Shown one piece after another: positions 1 through 7,815 of a stretch of DNA of 64,000 bases; the first letter of the stretch is position 1, and each line of letters starts with the position of its first letter. Source of the stretch: Mycobacterium gastri (GTDB lineage: Bacteria > Actinomycetota > Actinomycetes > Mycobacteriales > Mycobacteriaceae); NCBI RefSeq assembly GCF_002102175.1, contig NZ_LQOX01000129.1:124001-188000 (forward strand), read 5' to 3'. A model generated the notes under the pieces. The model was not told the origin of the DNA. It was given only the letters and a program-made list of their open reading frames with translations, and did no database searches. The position numbers and the translations under genes were made by a program.

Positions 1-907
1 CAGTCAGCACGACGAACGCGACGGTCAAGCCCGCGACACAGAAAATCATCGCGCCCTTGGGCCGGCGGTCCAGCGGGCGCGCCACCAGGGCCACCGCGAC
101 CACTCCGGCGACCCCATAGGCGGCCAGCAGCCACGCCTGGTTCGGCCCGTGCACGCCGACGACTTGCCGGATGACCACCACGATGTAGGTGTAGGAGACG
201 AAATGGCCGGTGACGCCGATCATGGTGATCAGGCTGACGATGATCAGCGCGCGATTGCGGTGGTGGCGGGATCGCGGACCGACGTGCCGCAACTGGTCCG
301 CGCTGAGAACGAGCTCAGGCAACAGCAGCCGGGCCGCCACAGTGACCGCGGCAGCCGCAACGGTGACGCACACCGCTGCCAGCCGCCAACCCCACATCAG
401 GCTCAGAGCGGCCGTCAGTGGACTGCCCACCACCAGCGCCAGGCTGGTTCCGATGTAAATCGACGTGGTGGCGCGTCCGGCGTGGCTGGAGGGCACCAGC
501 CGGGTGGCGATCGGGGCGATGACCGACCACAGCAAGCCATGGGTGACCGCACACAGCACCCGCCCGCCGGCCAATACCGCGAAGTTCGGCGCCAGCGCCG
601 AGATCAGCTGCGAAACGGTCAGGCAGACGAGGGCGACCACCAGGGTCCGCCGCCGCGGCCAATGCGCCGTCCACCGCACCAACGGAACCGTCGTCAGCGC
701 CGCGACCAGGGCATACCAGGACAGCAGAGTCCCCACCAGGACGACGCTGATGTTCAGGTTCCGCGCGATCGCCGACAGGGCGCCTACCGGCAAGATCTCA
801 GCGGTGACATACACGAAGGCCGCTGCGGCCAGCACAGCCAATTGCGCGGCGATCCGCGGCGTCCACGGTCCGGCGGCGGTGGCAACAGTTCGGGTCTCGG
901 CAGTCAT
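1..907 (-). CDS. MFS transporter, C-terminus cut by window edge
   Basis: The minus strand reads open from an ATG at 907 to base 1, giving 302 residues of a hydrophobic, multi-spanning protein that begins MTAETRTVATAAGPWTPRIA. At least eight membrane segments are recognisable. A charged loop after the second helix (RWTAHWPRRRT) resembles the family's conserved 2-3 loop. The protein belongs to the drug/arabinose-type major facilitator group of H+-driven exporters; its substrate cannot be read from sequence. It lies in the same direction as ricR and about 150 bp beyond it, the arrangement of Rv0191 next to Rv0190 in M. tuberculosis (recalled synteny). The last quarter of the protein lies outside the window. 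Confidence 0.85.
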   Translation of the reverse strand, partial: MTAETRTVATAAGPWTPRIAAQLAVLAAAAFVYVTAEILPVGALSAIARNLNISVVLVGTLLSWYALVAALTTVPLVRWTAHWPRRRTLVVALVCLTVSQLISALAPNFAVLAGGRVLCAVTHGLLWSVIAPIATRLVPSSHAGRATTSIYIGTSLALVVGSPLTAALSLMWGWRLAAVCVTVAAAAVTVAARLLLPELVLSADQLRHVGPRSRHHRNRALIIVSLITMIGVTGHFVSYTYIVVVIRQVVGVHGPNQAWLLAAYGVAGVVAVALVARPLDRRPKGAMIFCVAGLTVAFVVLT

Positions 908-1056
908 GGCGGTGACATCTATCGGCATTCAGTGGCCGCGCATCGCCCACGCACCGCGGTAGTGCGTCGCGACGATCACGCTGCACTCACCGTACGCACC
1001 GCCGCCGCGCCGTCACACGAATTGCGGGTCAACACGCCCGTGCGGGGCCGCGGCGC

Positions 1057-1347
1057 TCAGGAACGAACGAGTCGGGCGATGGCTGCGGAGGCTTCGGCGA
1101 GCTTGCTGTCCGCTTCGGAGCCGTCCTCGGCAACGGCACGGGTGACGCAGTGGCTCAGGTGCTCGTCGAGCAGGTTCAGCGCCACCGATCGCAGCGCACT
1201 GTTGACGGCGCTGATCTGGGTCAGCACGTCGATACAGTACTTATCCTCCTCGATCATCCGCGCGATGCCACGCACCTGACCCTCGATGCGCCGCAGCCGC
1301 TTGGCGTAATTGTCCTTCTGCTGCGAATAGCCGTAGTCGGTTGTCAT
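1057..1347 (-). CDS. ricR: Copper-sensing repressor RicR (CsoR family)
   Basis: A 96-residue all-helical repressor of the CsoR/RcnR family (DUF156). In mycobacteria RicR binds Cu(I) in the cytosol and releases the promoters of copper-resistance genes. The Cu(I) ligand triad is present: Cys38 (KYC), His63 and Cys67 (DEHLSHC). The R-R-I-E-G-Q-V-R-G-I motif typical of the first helix is also present. The start is the ATG at 1347, preceded by GGGAGAG. A TTG at 1374 would add nine unlikely residues. Upstream lies a perfect ATACCC-N5-GGGTAT palindrome, the expected autoregulatory operator. The gene is divergent from ilvD. The length equals that of M. tuberculosis Rv0190. Confidence 0.95.
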   Translation of the reverse strand: MTTDYGYSQQKDNYAKRLRRIEGQVRGIARMIEEDKYCIDVLTQISAVNSALRSVALNLLDEHLSHCVTRAVAEDGSEADSKLAEASAAIARLVRS

Positions 1348-1423
1348 CACTCTCCCAACGATCGGACGCCCCAATTCTGCGGAAATCTCCGACCGGGCTG
1401 CCGTAAATCCTCGATTGTACCTT

Positions 1424-1440
1424 ATACCCTAGCGGGGTAT
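1424..1440. promoter_or_regulatory. Candidate RicR operator
   Basis: ATACCC-TAGCG-GGGTAT is a perfect 6-5-6 inverted repeat in the 123-bp gap between ricR and ilvD, 77 bp upstream of the ricR start. CsoR/RicR repressors bind GC-rich dyads of this TACCC/GGGTA type, so autoregulation is the natural reading. It also lies 31 bp before the ilvD ATG, so an effect on ilvD is possible. The palindrome is seen; the binding is inferred. Confidence 0.75.
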
Positions 1441-1470
1441 GAGGTAGGGCAACACGAGCATACTTGGACG

Positions 1471-3165
1471 ATGCCCGAAGCCGACATCAAGCCCCGTAGT
1501 CGTGACGTCACCGACGGCCTGGAGAAGGCCGCGGCCCGCGGCATGTTGCGGGCAGTAGGCATGGGGGACGACGACTTCGCCAAGGCGCAGATCGGGGTCG
1601 CCTCGTCGTGGAACGAGATCACGCCGTGCAACCTGTCCCTGGACCGGTTGGCCAAGGCGGTCAAGGAAGGGGTGTTCGCCGCGGGCGGCTATCCCCTTGA
1701 GTTCGGGACGATCTCGGTATCCGACGGCATTTCAATGGGTCACGAGGGGATGCACTTCTCGCTCGTGTCGCGCGAGGTGATCGCCGACAGCGTCGAGACG
1801 GTGATGCAGGCCGAGCGGCTGGACGGCTCGGTGCTGCTGGCCGGATGCGATAAGTCCCTGCCCGGAATGCTGATGGCCGCAGCACGTTTGGACCTGGCGG
1901 CGGTGTTCCTCTACGCGGGCTCGATCCTGCCGGGGCTGGCCAAGCTCTCCGACGGCAGCGAGCGCGAGGTCACCATCATCGACGCCTTCGAGGCGGTCGG
2001 CGCGTGCGCGCGCGGACTGATGAGCCGAGAGGACGTCGACGCCATCGAGCGCGCGATCTGCCCCGGCGAGGGAGCGTGCGGCGGTATGTACACCGCCAAC
2101 ACCATGGCCAGCGCCGCCGAGGCACTGGGCATGTCGTTGCCGGGCAGCGCGGCGCCGCCGGCCACCGACCGCCGCCGCGACGGGTTCGCGCGCCGCAGCG
2201 GCCACGCCGTCGTCGAACTGCTGCGCCGCGGCATCACCGCCCGCGACATCCTGACCCGGGAGGCGTTCGAGAACGCGATCGCGGTGGTGATGGCGTTCGG
2301 CGGCTCGACCAATGCGGTGTTGCATCTGCTGGCCATCGCCCACGAGGCCGACGTCGAGCTGGCGCTGGACGACTTCAACCGGATCGGGTCGAAAGTGCCG
2401 CATCTGGCCGATGTCAAGCCGTTCGGCCGGCACGTGATGTCGCACGTCGACCACATCGGCGGGGTGCCGGTCGTCATGAAGGCGCTGCTGGATGCTGGTC
2501 TGCTGCACGGCGATTGCCTGACGGTGACCGGTCAGACGGTGGCCGAGAACCTGGCCGCCATTGCCCCGCCGGATCCAGACGGCAAAGTCCTGCGCGCGCT
2601 GAGCAACCCCATCCACCCGACCGGCGGGATCACCATTTTGCGCGGATCGCTGGCGCCGGAGGGTGCGGTGGTCAAGACGGCCGGCTTTGACTCCGAGGTA
2701 TTCGAAGGTGTGGCAAGGGTTTTCGACGGTGAACGGGCCGCGCTGGACGCCCTCGAGGACGGCACCATCACCAAGGGCGACGCGGTGGTGATCCGCTACG
2801 AAGGGCCCAAGGGGGGGCCCGGGATGCGGGAAATGCTCGCCATCACCGGGGCGATCAAAGGCGCGGGACTGGGCAAAGACGTGCTGTTGCTGACCGACGG
2901 CCGGTTCTCGGGCGGTACCACCGGCCTGTGCGTCGGCCACATCGCGCCCGAAGCCGTCGATGCGGGGCCGATCGCCTTCCTGCGTGACGGCGACCGGATC
3001 CGACTCGACGTCACCGGCCGCACCCTCGACGTGCTCGCCAATCCGGACGAATTCGGGGCTCGGCGAAAGGATTTCACTCCCCCGCCGCCGCGCTACAAGA
3101 CCGGCGTTCTGGCCAAGTACGTCAAGCTGGTCGGCTCAGCGGCAGCTGGGGCAGTCTGCGGCTAG
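1471..3165 (+). CDS. ilvD: Dihydroxy-acid dehydratase
   Basis: A 564-residue enzyme that dehydrates 2,3-dihydroxy-3-methylbutanoate and the isoleucine analogue in branched-chain amino-acid synthesis. The iron-sulfur and active-site motifs are present: TPCN with Cys53, GCDKS with Cys126, and CPGEGACGG with Cys197 and Cys203. Near the C-terminus are GGPGMREM and DGRFSGGT, both diagnostic of the IlvD/Edd family. The ATG at 1471 was chosen because the IKPRSRDVTDGLEKA region, conserved in M. tuberculosis IlvD, starts right after it. An upstream in-frame extension would run through the ricR operator. It is divergent from ricR. Copper damages IlvD-type clusters, which gives the shared regulatory gap some biological sense (inference). 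Confidence 0.97.
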   Translation: MPEADIKPRSRDVTDGLEKAAARGMLRAVGMGDDDFAKAQIGVASSWNEITPCNLSLDRLAKAVKEGVFAAGGYPLEFGTISVSDGISMGHEGMHFSLVSREVIADSVETVMQAERLDGSVLLAGCDKSLPGMLMAAARLDLAAVFLYAGSILPGLAKLSDGSEREVTIIDAFEAVGACARGLMSREDVDAIERAICPGEGACGGMYTANTMASAAEALGMSLPGSAAPPATDRRRDGFARRSGHAVVELLRRGITARDILTREAFENAIAVVMAFGGSTNAVLHLLAIAHEADVELALDDFNRIGSKVPHLADVKPFGRHVMSHVDHIGGVPVVMKALLDAGLLHGDCLTVTGQTVAENLAAIAPPDPDGKVLRALSNPIHPTGGITILRGSLAPEGAVVKTAGFDSEVFEGVARVFDGERAALDALEDGTITKGDAVVIRYEGPKGGPGMREMLAITGAIKGAGLGKDVLLLTDGRFSGGTTGLCVGHIAPEAVDAGPIAFLRDGDRIRLDVTGRTLDVLANPDEFGARRKDFTPPPPRYKTGVLAKYVKLVGSAAAGAVCG

Positions 3166-3459
3166 TGGTCCTGCCGGTTAGTTCGTCGGGGTATCGGTGA
3201 TGGGCTCGGTCCACCGCGTTCGGCACGCCGTCAGCAGACAGCAGAACGATCTTCGCGCGCACCACCTCCGCGTGCGCCAGCGTATAGGCGCGGGCACGTT
3301 CCCCCAGATCCACCCGATCCGCATCGAACAACACCACAAACGGCGATCGACGAGACACCACAGCCCCCAACCACAGACACCACCATGGAGGCTCGGCACT
3401 TCCCCTCGCCGAGAACAGCCCTAACTTACACCGCTGTAATTCTCAGCGGAACCACTAGC
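3161..3459. mobile_element. Decayed IS630-like element remnant
   Basis: The left end GCTAGTGGTCCTGCCG (3161 onward) and the right end, read inward on the minus strand, GCTAGTGGTTCCGCTG (from 3459), match at 13 of 16 positions, so they look like terminal inverted repeats about 300 bp apart. Between them, on the minus strand, lies a fragment of an IS630-type transposase N-terminus. The size is far below the roughly 1 kb of an intact IS630, so this is an internally deleted, MITE-like relic. It fills the otherwise gene-free gap between ilvD and the SPW protein. The ilvD stop codon sits inside the left repeat. Confidence 0.6.
3178..3370 (-). pseudogene. IS630-family transposase fragment (N-terminal HTH)
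   Basis: The minus strand encodes VSRRSPFVVLFDADRV followed by RARAYTLAHAEVVRAK and a helix-turn-helix-like IVLLSADGVPNAV. This is the pattern at the start of IS630-family transposases, where a basic helix precedes a winged HTH. After PNAV the frame breaks, and the next recognisable piece (TDTPTN) is in another frame and soon hits a stop. The DDE catalytic domain is absent. It is non-functional and kept here as evidence of a past insertion. The family call rests on remembered family sequence, not on a search. Confidence 0.55.
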
Positions 3460-3479
3460 GACCAAGGTTCGCTAGTGGT
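3451..3479. terminator. Strong hairpin downstream of the SPW gene
   Basis: ACCACTAGCGA (3451-3461) and TCGCTAGTGGT (3469-3479) are perfect 11-bp inverted arms around a 7-base loop. It lies about 40 bp past the stop of the minus-strand SPW gene and could end its transcript, though no T-tract follows. The right arm's GCTAGTGGT is repeated in tandem at 3481 and also at 3161, so the hairpin may have formed from element ends and not as a purpose-built terminator. Confidence 0.45.
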
Positions 3480-3518
3480 CGCTAGTGGTATTGCCTTCTC
3501 TGTTGGCGGACTTCGGAA

Positions 3519-3959
3519 CTACGAGTTGGTAGCCGCCGCGCGCGTGCGCATGCCGAAGTAGGTGGCGGTCAGCCCTAGAAAGGCCACCACCGCTCCTGCG
3601 ATGATATGCGACCACATCATGCCGGCCGTCCGCGTGATTCCTTGCAGAACCCACGGCGAGAAGATGAGCCATACACCGAGCACGGGCATCGTCCAGGTCA
3701 TGCCGTGCGTGCGATCCAGCGCTGAGGCGAACCCGTAGGCCAGGTACGCGACCGCGATCCCAACGATGAGGTCGCACCAGGCGAGCTGTCTCGTCGCGCT
3801 GAAACCAACGATCCATGGTGACGCAGCCACATACAGGCCTGCCAGCATCGTCAGGCCGAAGGTGATCTGCGTGCTCATCGACTCGGCGGCGCGCTCGTAA
3901 CTCGCCCGTAGAGCCAACAAATCGGGGTGGTGATCAATTGATGAATGGACCGTACTCAT
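3519..3959 (-). CDS. SPW-repeat membrane protein
   Basis: A 146-residue integral membrane protein with four predicted membrane helices arranged as a duplicated two-helix unit. Each unit carries the Ser-Pro-Trp signature of the SPW family (residues 47-49 in ASPWIVGF and 101-103 in FSPWVLQG). The N-terminal 30 residues are polar and cytosolic-looking. The ATG at 3959 has an AGAAAGG ribosome site seven bases upstream. The molecular role of SPW proteins is not established. The position next to ilvD equals that of Rv0188. In M. tuberculosis an O-methyltransferase (Rv0187) stands between this gene and mymT (recalled); here a PE_PGRS occupies that place. Confidence 0.9.
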   Translation of the reverse strand: MSTVHSSIDHHPDLLALRASYERAAESMSTQITFGLTMLAGLYVAASPWIVGFSATRQLAWCDLIVGIAVAYLAYGFASALDRTHGMTWTMPVLGVWLIFSPWVLQGITRTAGMMWSHIIAGAVVAFLGLTATYFGMRTRAAATNS

Positions 3960-4163
3960 TTCGCAACCTTTCTGTTATGCAGCGGGTTTAAGCCTTCTGC
4001 ATCCCATCCATCTGCTCCAAGATTACGCTCGGCCGCTCACGGCGGCCACGCAATCGATCGGCCAGATGACCTGTGGTTAAGCGATTTCCGAAACCATGCG
4101 CGCCGGCTTCCTTGCCGCCGATACCATCGTGCAATCGCCCGTTAGTACACACCGAGGTGCCTT

Positions 4164-7100
4164 GTGACGTATGTACTGGTCTCACCGGACATCATGGCCT
4201 CGATGGCCGCCGATGTGCAGAGCATCGGCGCGCTGTTGGCCAATGGGAACGCGGCAGCGGCCAGCACGACGACCAACGTGGCCAGCGCGGCCGCCGACGA
4301 GGTATCAACGGCGATTGCGGCGTTGTTTTCCCGGCACGCGCAGAGTTACCAGGTGCTGGCCGGGCGGGCAGCGGCTTTCCACGACGAGTTCACGAGCAAC
4401 CTACTGGCCGGCGCGAATTCGTATGTTTCCGCCGAAGCTGCCAACGCCACAGACGGCCTGCTTGCGGTAATCAATGCACCCACCCAGGCGCTGCTGGGCC
4501 GCCCGCTGATCGGCAACGGCGCCAACGGAACCACCGTCAACGGCGTCGGGACGGCTGGCGGGGCGGGCGGGATCCTGTACGGCAACGGCGGCAACGGCGG
4601 GGCCAGCACCAACCCGGGGGCGCCCGGCGGCGCCGGCGGGGCCGCCGGCCTCATCGGCAATGGCGGCATCGGCGGGCAAGGCGGGGCCGGCGGGACCGGC
4701 GGCGCCGGCGGCAATGCCGGCTACTTGTACGGCGCCGGTGGCGCCGGCGGGGCCGGCGGGACCGGTGCCACCGGCACGGCCGGCGCTGCCGGAGGCATGG
4801 GCGGCACGGGCGGCACCGGGGGCAGCGGCAGCCCGTTTGGCTACGCCGGAGCCGGTGGCGCGGGCGGTGCCGGCGGTTCCGGTGGTCAAGGCTTGGCCGG
4901 CCAGGAGGGCGGCGCCGGTGGGGCCGGTGGACACGGCGGAGTCGGCGGGGGTGCCGGCATGTTCGGCCACGCCGGCGCCGGCGGTGACGGCGGCACGGGT
5001 GGCGGCGGAGGCGCCGGCGGTGACGGCTTGCCCGGCGGCTTCAACAATCCGGCCGGCCGCGGCGGCGCTGGTGGCGTCGGAGGCGACGCTGGGGCCGGCG
5101 GCAACGCGGGCACCTTCGGCATCAACGGCAGCGGTGGTGGCGGCGGCAACGGCGGCGCGGGCGGGACCGGCGGTACCGGCGCGGCCCAGCTCGAAATCGG
5201 CCCCGGAAAGGGCGCCGGCCTGGGCGGTCACGGCGGCGCCGGCGGCGCCGCCGGCGCGGGCGCGGCCGCTGGCACCGGCGGGTTCGGCGGATCGGCCGGC
5301 GGGTACGGCGACGGAGGACGCGGCGGCGACGGCGGTGCGGGCGGGGCCGGGCTCAGCGGCGCGGCCGGCACCGGCGCCAATGGCACCGCCGCGGGTTCCG
5401 GGGGTGAGGGCGGCAACGGCGGCAACAGCGGTGCCGGCGGCACCAACGGCAACGGCGGCAATGGCGGTGCCGGCGGGCTGGGCGGCAGCGGCGGCTCCGG
5501 CACCGCGGACAGCGGCAGCGGCGGAGGTACCGGCGGCAACGGCGGAAAGGGCGGCCTCGGCGGGTTCACTGGTGCCGCCGGAACGGGCGGCACGGGTGGC
5601 ACCAACGGCACCGGCGGCACCGGCGGCGCCGGCGGCGCCGGCGGCGCCGGCAGCGCTGGCAATCCCGGCACCGGGAACCCGGGTGGCGACGGCGGCCTGG
5701 GCGGCGACGGCGGCGACGGCGGCCCCGGTGCCACCGGCGGCACCAATGGCAATGGCGGGGCGGGCGGCGCCGGCGGCGCCGGCGGCGCGGGCGGCTCCGG
5801 CACCCCCGACGTCGGTTCCGGTGGCGGCAATGGCGGTATGGGCGGCACCGGTGGTGACGGTGGCACCGGCGGCTGGCCGGGACAACGCGACGAACCCACC
5901 AGTGGCATCGCGGGCATTGGCGGCGCCGGCGGCGCAGGCGGGGCCGGCGGCGGCGGTGCTCACGCCATTTCTGGGTCCGGCAACTCCGGCGGCACCGGCG
6001 GCGATGGCGGCGATGGCGGCTATGGCGGTTACGGCGGCAACGGCTGGAACAGCATCGGCGGCAACGGCGGCGACGGCGGCGAGGGCGGCACTGCGGGCGA
6101 AGGCGGCCTTGATGGTTCCGGCGTACAGGCTGGTTCTGGCTACGGCGGCGACGGCGGTGAGGGCGGCGGAGGCGGCTACGGCGGTGCCGGCGGAATCGGC
6201 CAGCCGGGCTACGTCGGCGGTGTCGGCGGCACCGGCGGCACCGGCGGCGACTCGGTCAACGGAGTCGCCGGCAACGGCGGCAACGGTGGCCCCGGCGGCG
6301 GTGGCGGCTATGGCGGACCGGGCAGCCAATCGGCGGGCCTCATCGGAGGGATGGGCGGTACCGGCGGCACCGGCGGAGCTCCAGGCTCGGGCGCGACCTC
6401 CGGCGTCGGTGGCAATGGCGGCACCGGCGGCGAGGGTGGCGGCGGCGGCCAAGGCGACACGGGCGACGGAGCGACAGGCTATGCGGGCGGAATCGGCGGC
6501 ACCGGCGGCAACGGTGGCGCCGCGGGTGCCGGTGGCATCGGCGGCAACGGAGGCACCGGCGGCTACGGCGGCCCCGGCGGATACGGCGGCAGCGGCGACA
6601 ACTCGGCAGGCTACGCGGGCGGGATGGGCGGCGCCGGGGGCACCGGCGGCACCGCGGCCCCCGGCGGCATCGGCGGCAACGGCGGTGGCGGCGGCTATGG
6701 CGGCACCGGCGGCGATGGCGACACCGGCGACAACTCGGCGGGCTACGCCGGCGGGGCCGGTGGCACCGGCGGCACGGGAGGCGTCGCCGGACCCGGCGGG
6801 CTCGCTGCGGGCGACGGCGGCCCCGGCGGCCTGGGCGGCAACGGCGGCTTCGGCGGCAGCGGCGGAACCGACCAAACCGGCTTCCAGGGCGGAAAGGGCG
6901 GCACGGGCGGCGCCGGCGGCGCGGGTGGCTCGGCCGGTGTCGGCGCCACCAACGGCAGTGGCGGCGACGGCGGCCAAGGCGGCGAGGGCGGCACCGGCGG
7001 CTTCGGCGGCGTCAACGGCAGCACCTTAGCCGGCGAGGCCGGCGGCCAGGGCGGCACCGGCGGCACCGGCGGCGCAGGCGGGCAGGCCGGCTCCGGCGCG

Positions 7101-7523
7101 GGCGCTGCGGGCGCCGTCGGCGGAGGCGGCATCGGCGGCAACGGCGGCACCGGTGGCACCGGTGGGACCGGTGATGATGGCGCGGCCGGCGGCACCGGCG
7201 GCCAAGGCGGCACCGGCGGCAGCGGCGGCACCGGCGGCACCGGTGTCACCTCCGGCCAGGCGGGCGGTGCCGGGGGGAACGCCGGGAACGGCGGCACCGG
7301 CGGCACCGGTGGAACCGGGTCCGGCGGTGCCGACGGCGGCGACGGCGGTCAAGGCGGTAACGGCGGCGCTGGCGGCGACGGTGGCGATGGCGTCGGCGCG
7401 TCCGGCGGCAAAGGCGGGGACGGCGGCCAACCGGGTGGCGGCGGCCAAGGCACCGCACCGGGCGGCGTCGGCGGCGGCCCCGGCAACCTCGGCGCGGACG
7501 GCCTCGACGGCCAAAACCTCTAG
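4164..7523 (+). CDS. PE_PGRS family protein
   Basis: A 1119-residue protein. Residues 1-93 form a PE domain with alternating small-residue helices (MTYVLVSPDIMAS) that normally directs ESX-5 (type VII) export. Then comes the hallmark GRPLIGNG linker at about residue 112. The remaining thousand residues are Gly-Gly-X and Gly-Gly-Ala-Gly-Gly repeats, ending in GLDGQNL. The PGRS contains a partly regular larger unit featuring DNSAGYAGG, visible two to three times near DNA 6480-6760. The start is GTG at 4164, with GAGG seven bases before it. There is no C-terminal enzymatic domain. The product is expected at the cell surface. Opposite-strand reading frames here are compositional shadows of the repeat. 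Confidence 0.95.
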   Translation: MTYVLVSPDIMASMAADVQSIGALLANGNAAAASTTTNVASAAADEVSTAIAALFSRHAQSYQVLAGRAAAFHDEFTSNLLAGANSYVSAEAANATDGLLAVINAPTQALLGRPLIGNGANGTTVNGVGTAGGAGGILYGNGGNGGASTNPGAPGGAGGAAGLIGNGGIGGQGGAGGTGGAGGNAGYLYGAGGAGGAGGTGATGTAGAAGGMGGTGGTGGSGSPFGYAGAGGAGGAGGSGGQGLAGQEGGAGGAGGHGGVGGGAGMFGHAGAGGDGGTGGGGGAGGDGLPGGFNNPAGRGGAGGVGGDAGAGGNAGTFGINGSGGGGGNGGAGGTGGTGAAQLEIGPGKGAGLGGHGGAGGAAGAGAAAGTGGFGGSAGGYGDGGRGGDGGAGGAGLSGAAGTGANGTAAGSGGEGGNGGNSGAGGTNGNGGNGGAGGLGGSGGSGTADSGSGGGTGGNGGKGGLGGFTGAAGTGGTGGTNGTGGTGGAGGAGGAGSAGNPGTGNPGGDGGLGGDGGDGGPGATGGTNGNGGAGGAGGAGGAGGSGTPDVGSGGGNGGMGGTGGDGGTGGWPGQRDEPTSGIAGIGGAGGAGGAGGGGAHAISGSGNSGGTGGDGGDGGYGGYGGNGWNSIGGNGGDGGEGGTAGEGGLDGSGVQAGSGYGGDGGEGGGGGYGGAGGIGQPGYVGGVGGTGGTGGDSVNGVAGNGGNGGPGGGGGYGGPGSQSAGLIGGMGGTGGTGGAPGSGATSGVGGNGGTGGEGGGGGQGDTGDGATGYAGGIGGTGGNGGAAGAGGIGGNGGTGGYGGPGGYGGSGDNSAGYAGGMGGAGGTGGTAAPGGIGGNGGGGGYGGTGGDGDTGDNSAGYAGGAGGTGGTGGVAGPGGLAAGDGGPGGLGGNGGFGGSGGTDQTGFQGGKGGTGGAGGAGGSAGVGATNGSGGDGGQGGEGGTGGFGGVNGSTLAGEAGGQGGTGGTGGAGGQAGSGAGAAGAVGGGGIGGNGGTGGTGGTGDDGAAGGTGGQGGTGGSGGTGGTGVTSGQAGGAGGNAGNGGTGGTGGTGSGGADGGDGGQGGNGGAGGDGGDGVGASGGKGGDGGQPGGGGQGTAPGGVGGGPGNLGADGLDGQNL

Positions 7524-7611
7524 CCTCGGATCACAGTGGACCTTCTCGACCGGCTGCGGCACGATGTGCCGGAAACGTCTAGCCGTAGGTCTGGTGCAAT
7601 AGCCAACCAAT

Positions 7612-7625
7612 GGGACTCCAGTCCC
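7612..7625. promoter_or_regulatory. Short palindrome in the mymT leader
   Basis: GGGACT-CC-AGTCCC is a perfect 6-2-6 inverted repeat, 23 bp before the mymT ATG. It may be an operator or a leader hairpin. It does not match the ATACCC-N5-GGGTAT palindrome found at ricR. Confidence 0.35.
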
Positions 7626-7647
7626 GACAGAGACGAGGGTGAGAAAC

Positions 7648-7794
7648 ATGGCGAATTACCAGGCCGGAACCGCGCTGACCTGTGGCCACGAGGGCTGCGG
7701 CTGTCGCGTTGTTATTGAAAACGAGTGCCATTGCGCGAACTCCGGCCAGCCTTACCGCTGCACCTGCGGCGAAGAGTTGGTGCCTGTCAAATAG
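7648..7794 (+). CDS. mymT: Copper metallothionein MymT
   Basis: A 48-residue, cysteine-rich cytosolic protein, MANYQAGTALTCGHEGCGCR onward, ending TCGEELVPVK. Seven cysteines (12, 17, 19, 27, 29, 38, 40) occur mostly as C-x-C pairs, together with His14 and His28. This is the layout of mycobacterial MymT, which binds several Cu(I) ions in a solvent-shielded core and protects against copper. The ATG at 7648 is preceded by GAGGGTGAG. It is convergent with bglS, with only 21 bp between the two stops. In M. tuberculosis mymT belongs to the RicR regulon. A clear ricR-type operator was not found upstream here. Confidence 0.93.
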   Translation: MANYQAGTALTCGHEGCGCRVVIENECHCANSGQPYRCTCGEELVPVK

Positions 7795-7815
7795 ATCGAG
7801 TCCGCCGGTCGTGCG

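Noticed and set aside
149..1279. Plus-strand open frame of 376 codons over the MFS and ricR genes
   Set aside because: It lies opposite two recognisable genes and encodes an Arg/Gln/Asp-rich sequence without family features.
1732..2940. Minus-strand frame of 402 codons opposite ilvD
   Set aside because: A shadow frame; ilvD is unmistakable on the other strand.
4401..6977. Long antisense reading frames (up to 858 codons) opposite the PE_PGRS
   Set aside because: They are Ala/Pro-rich translations of the GGC/GCC repeat, with no domain and no ribosome site; a compositional artefact.
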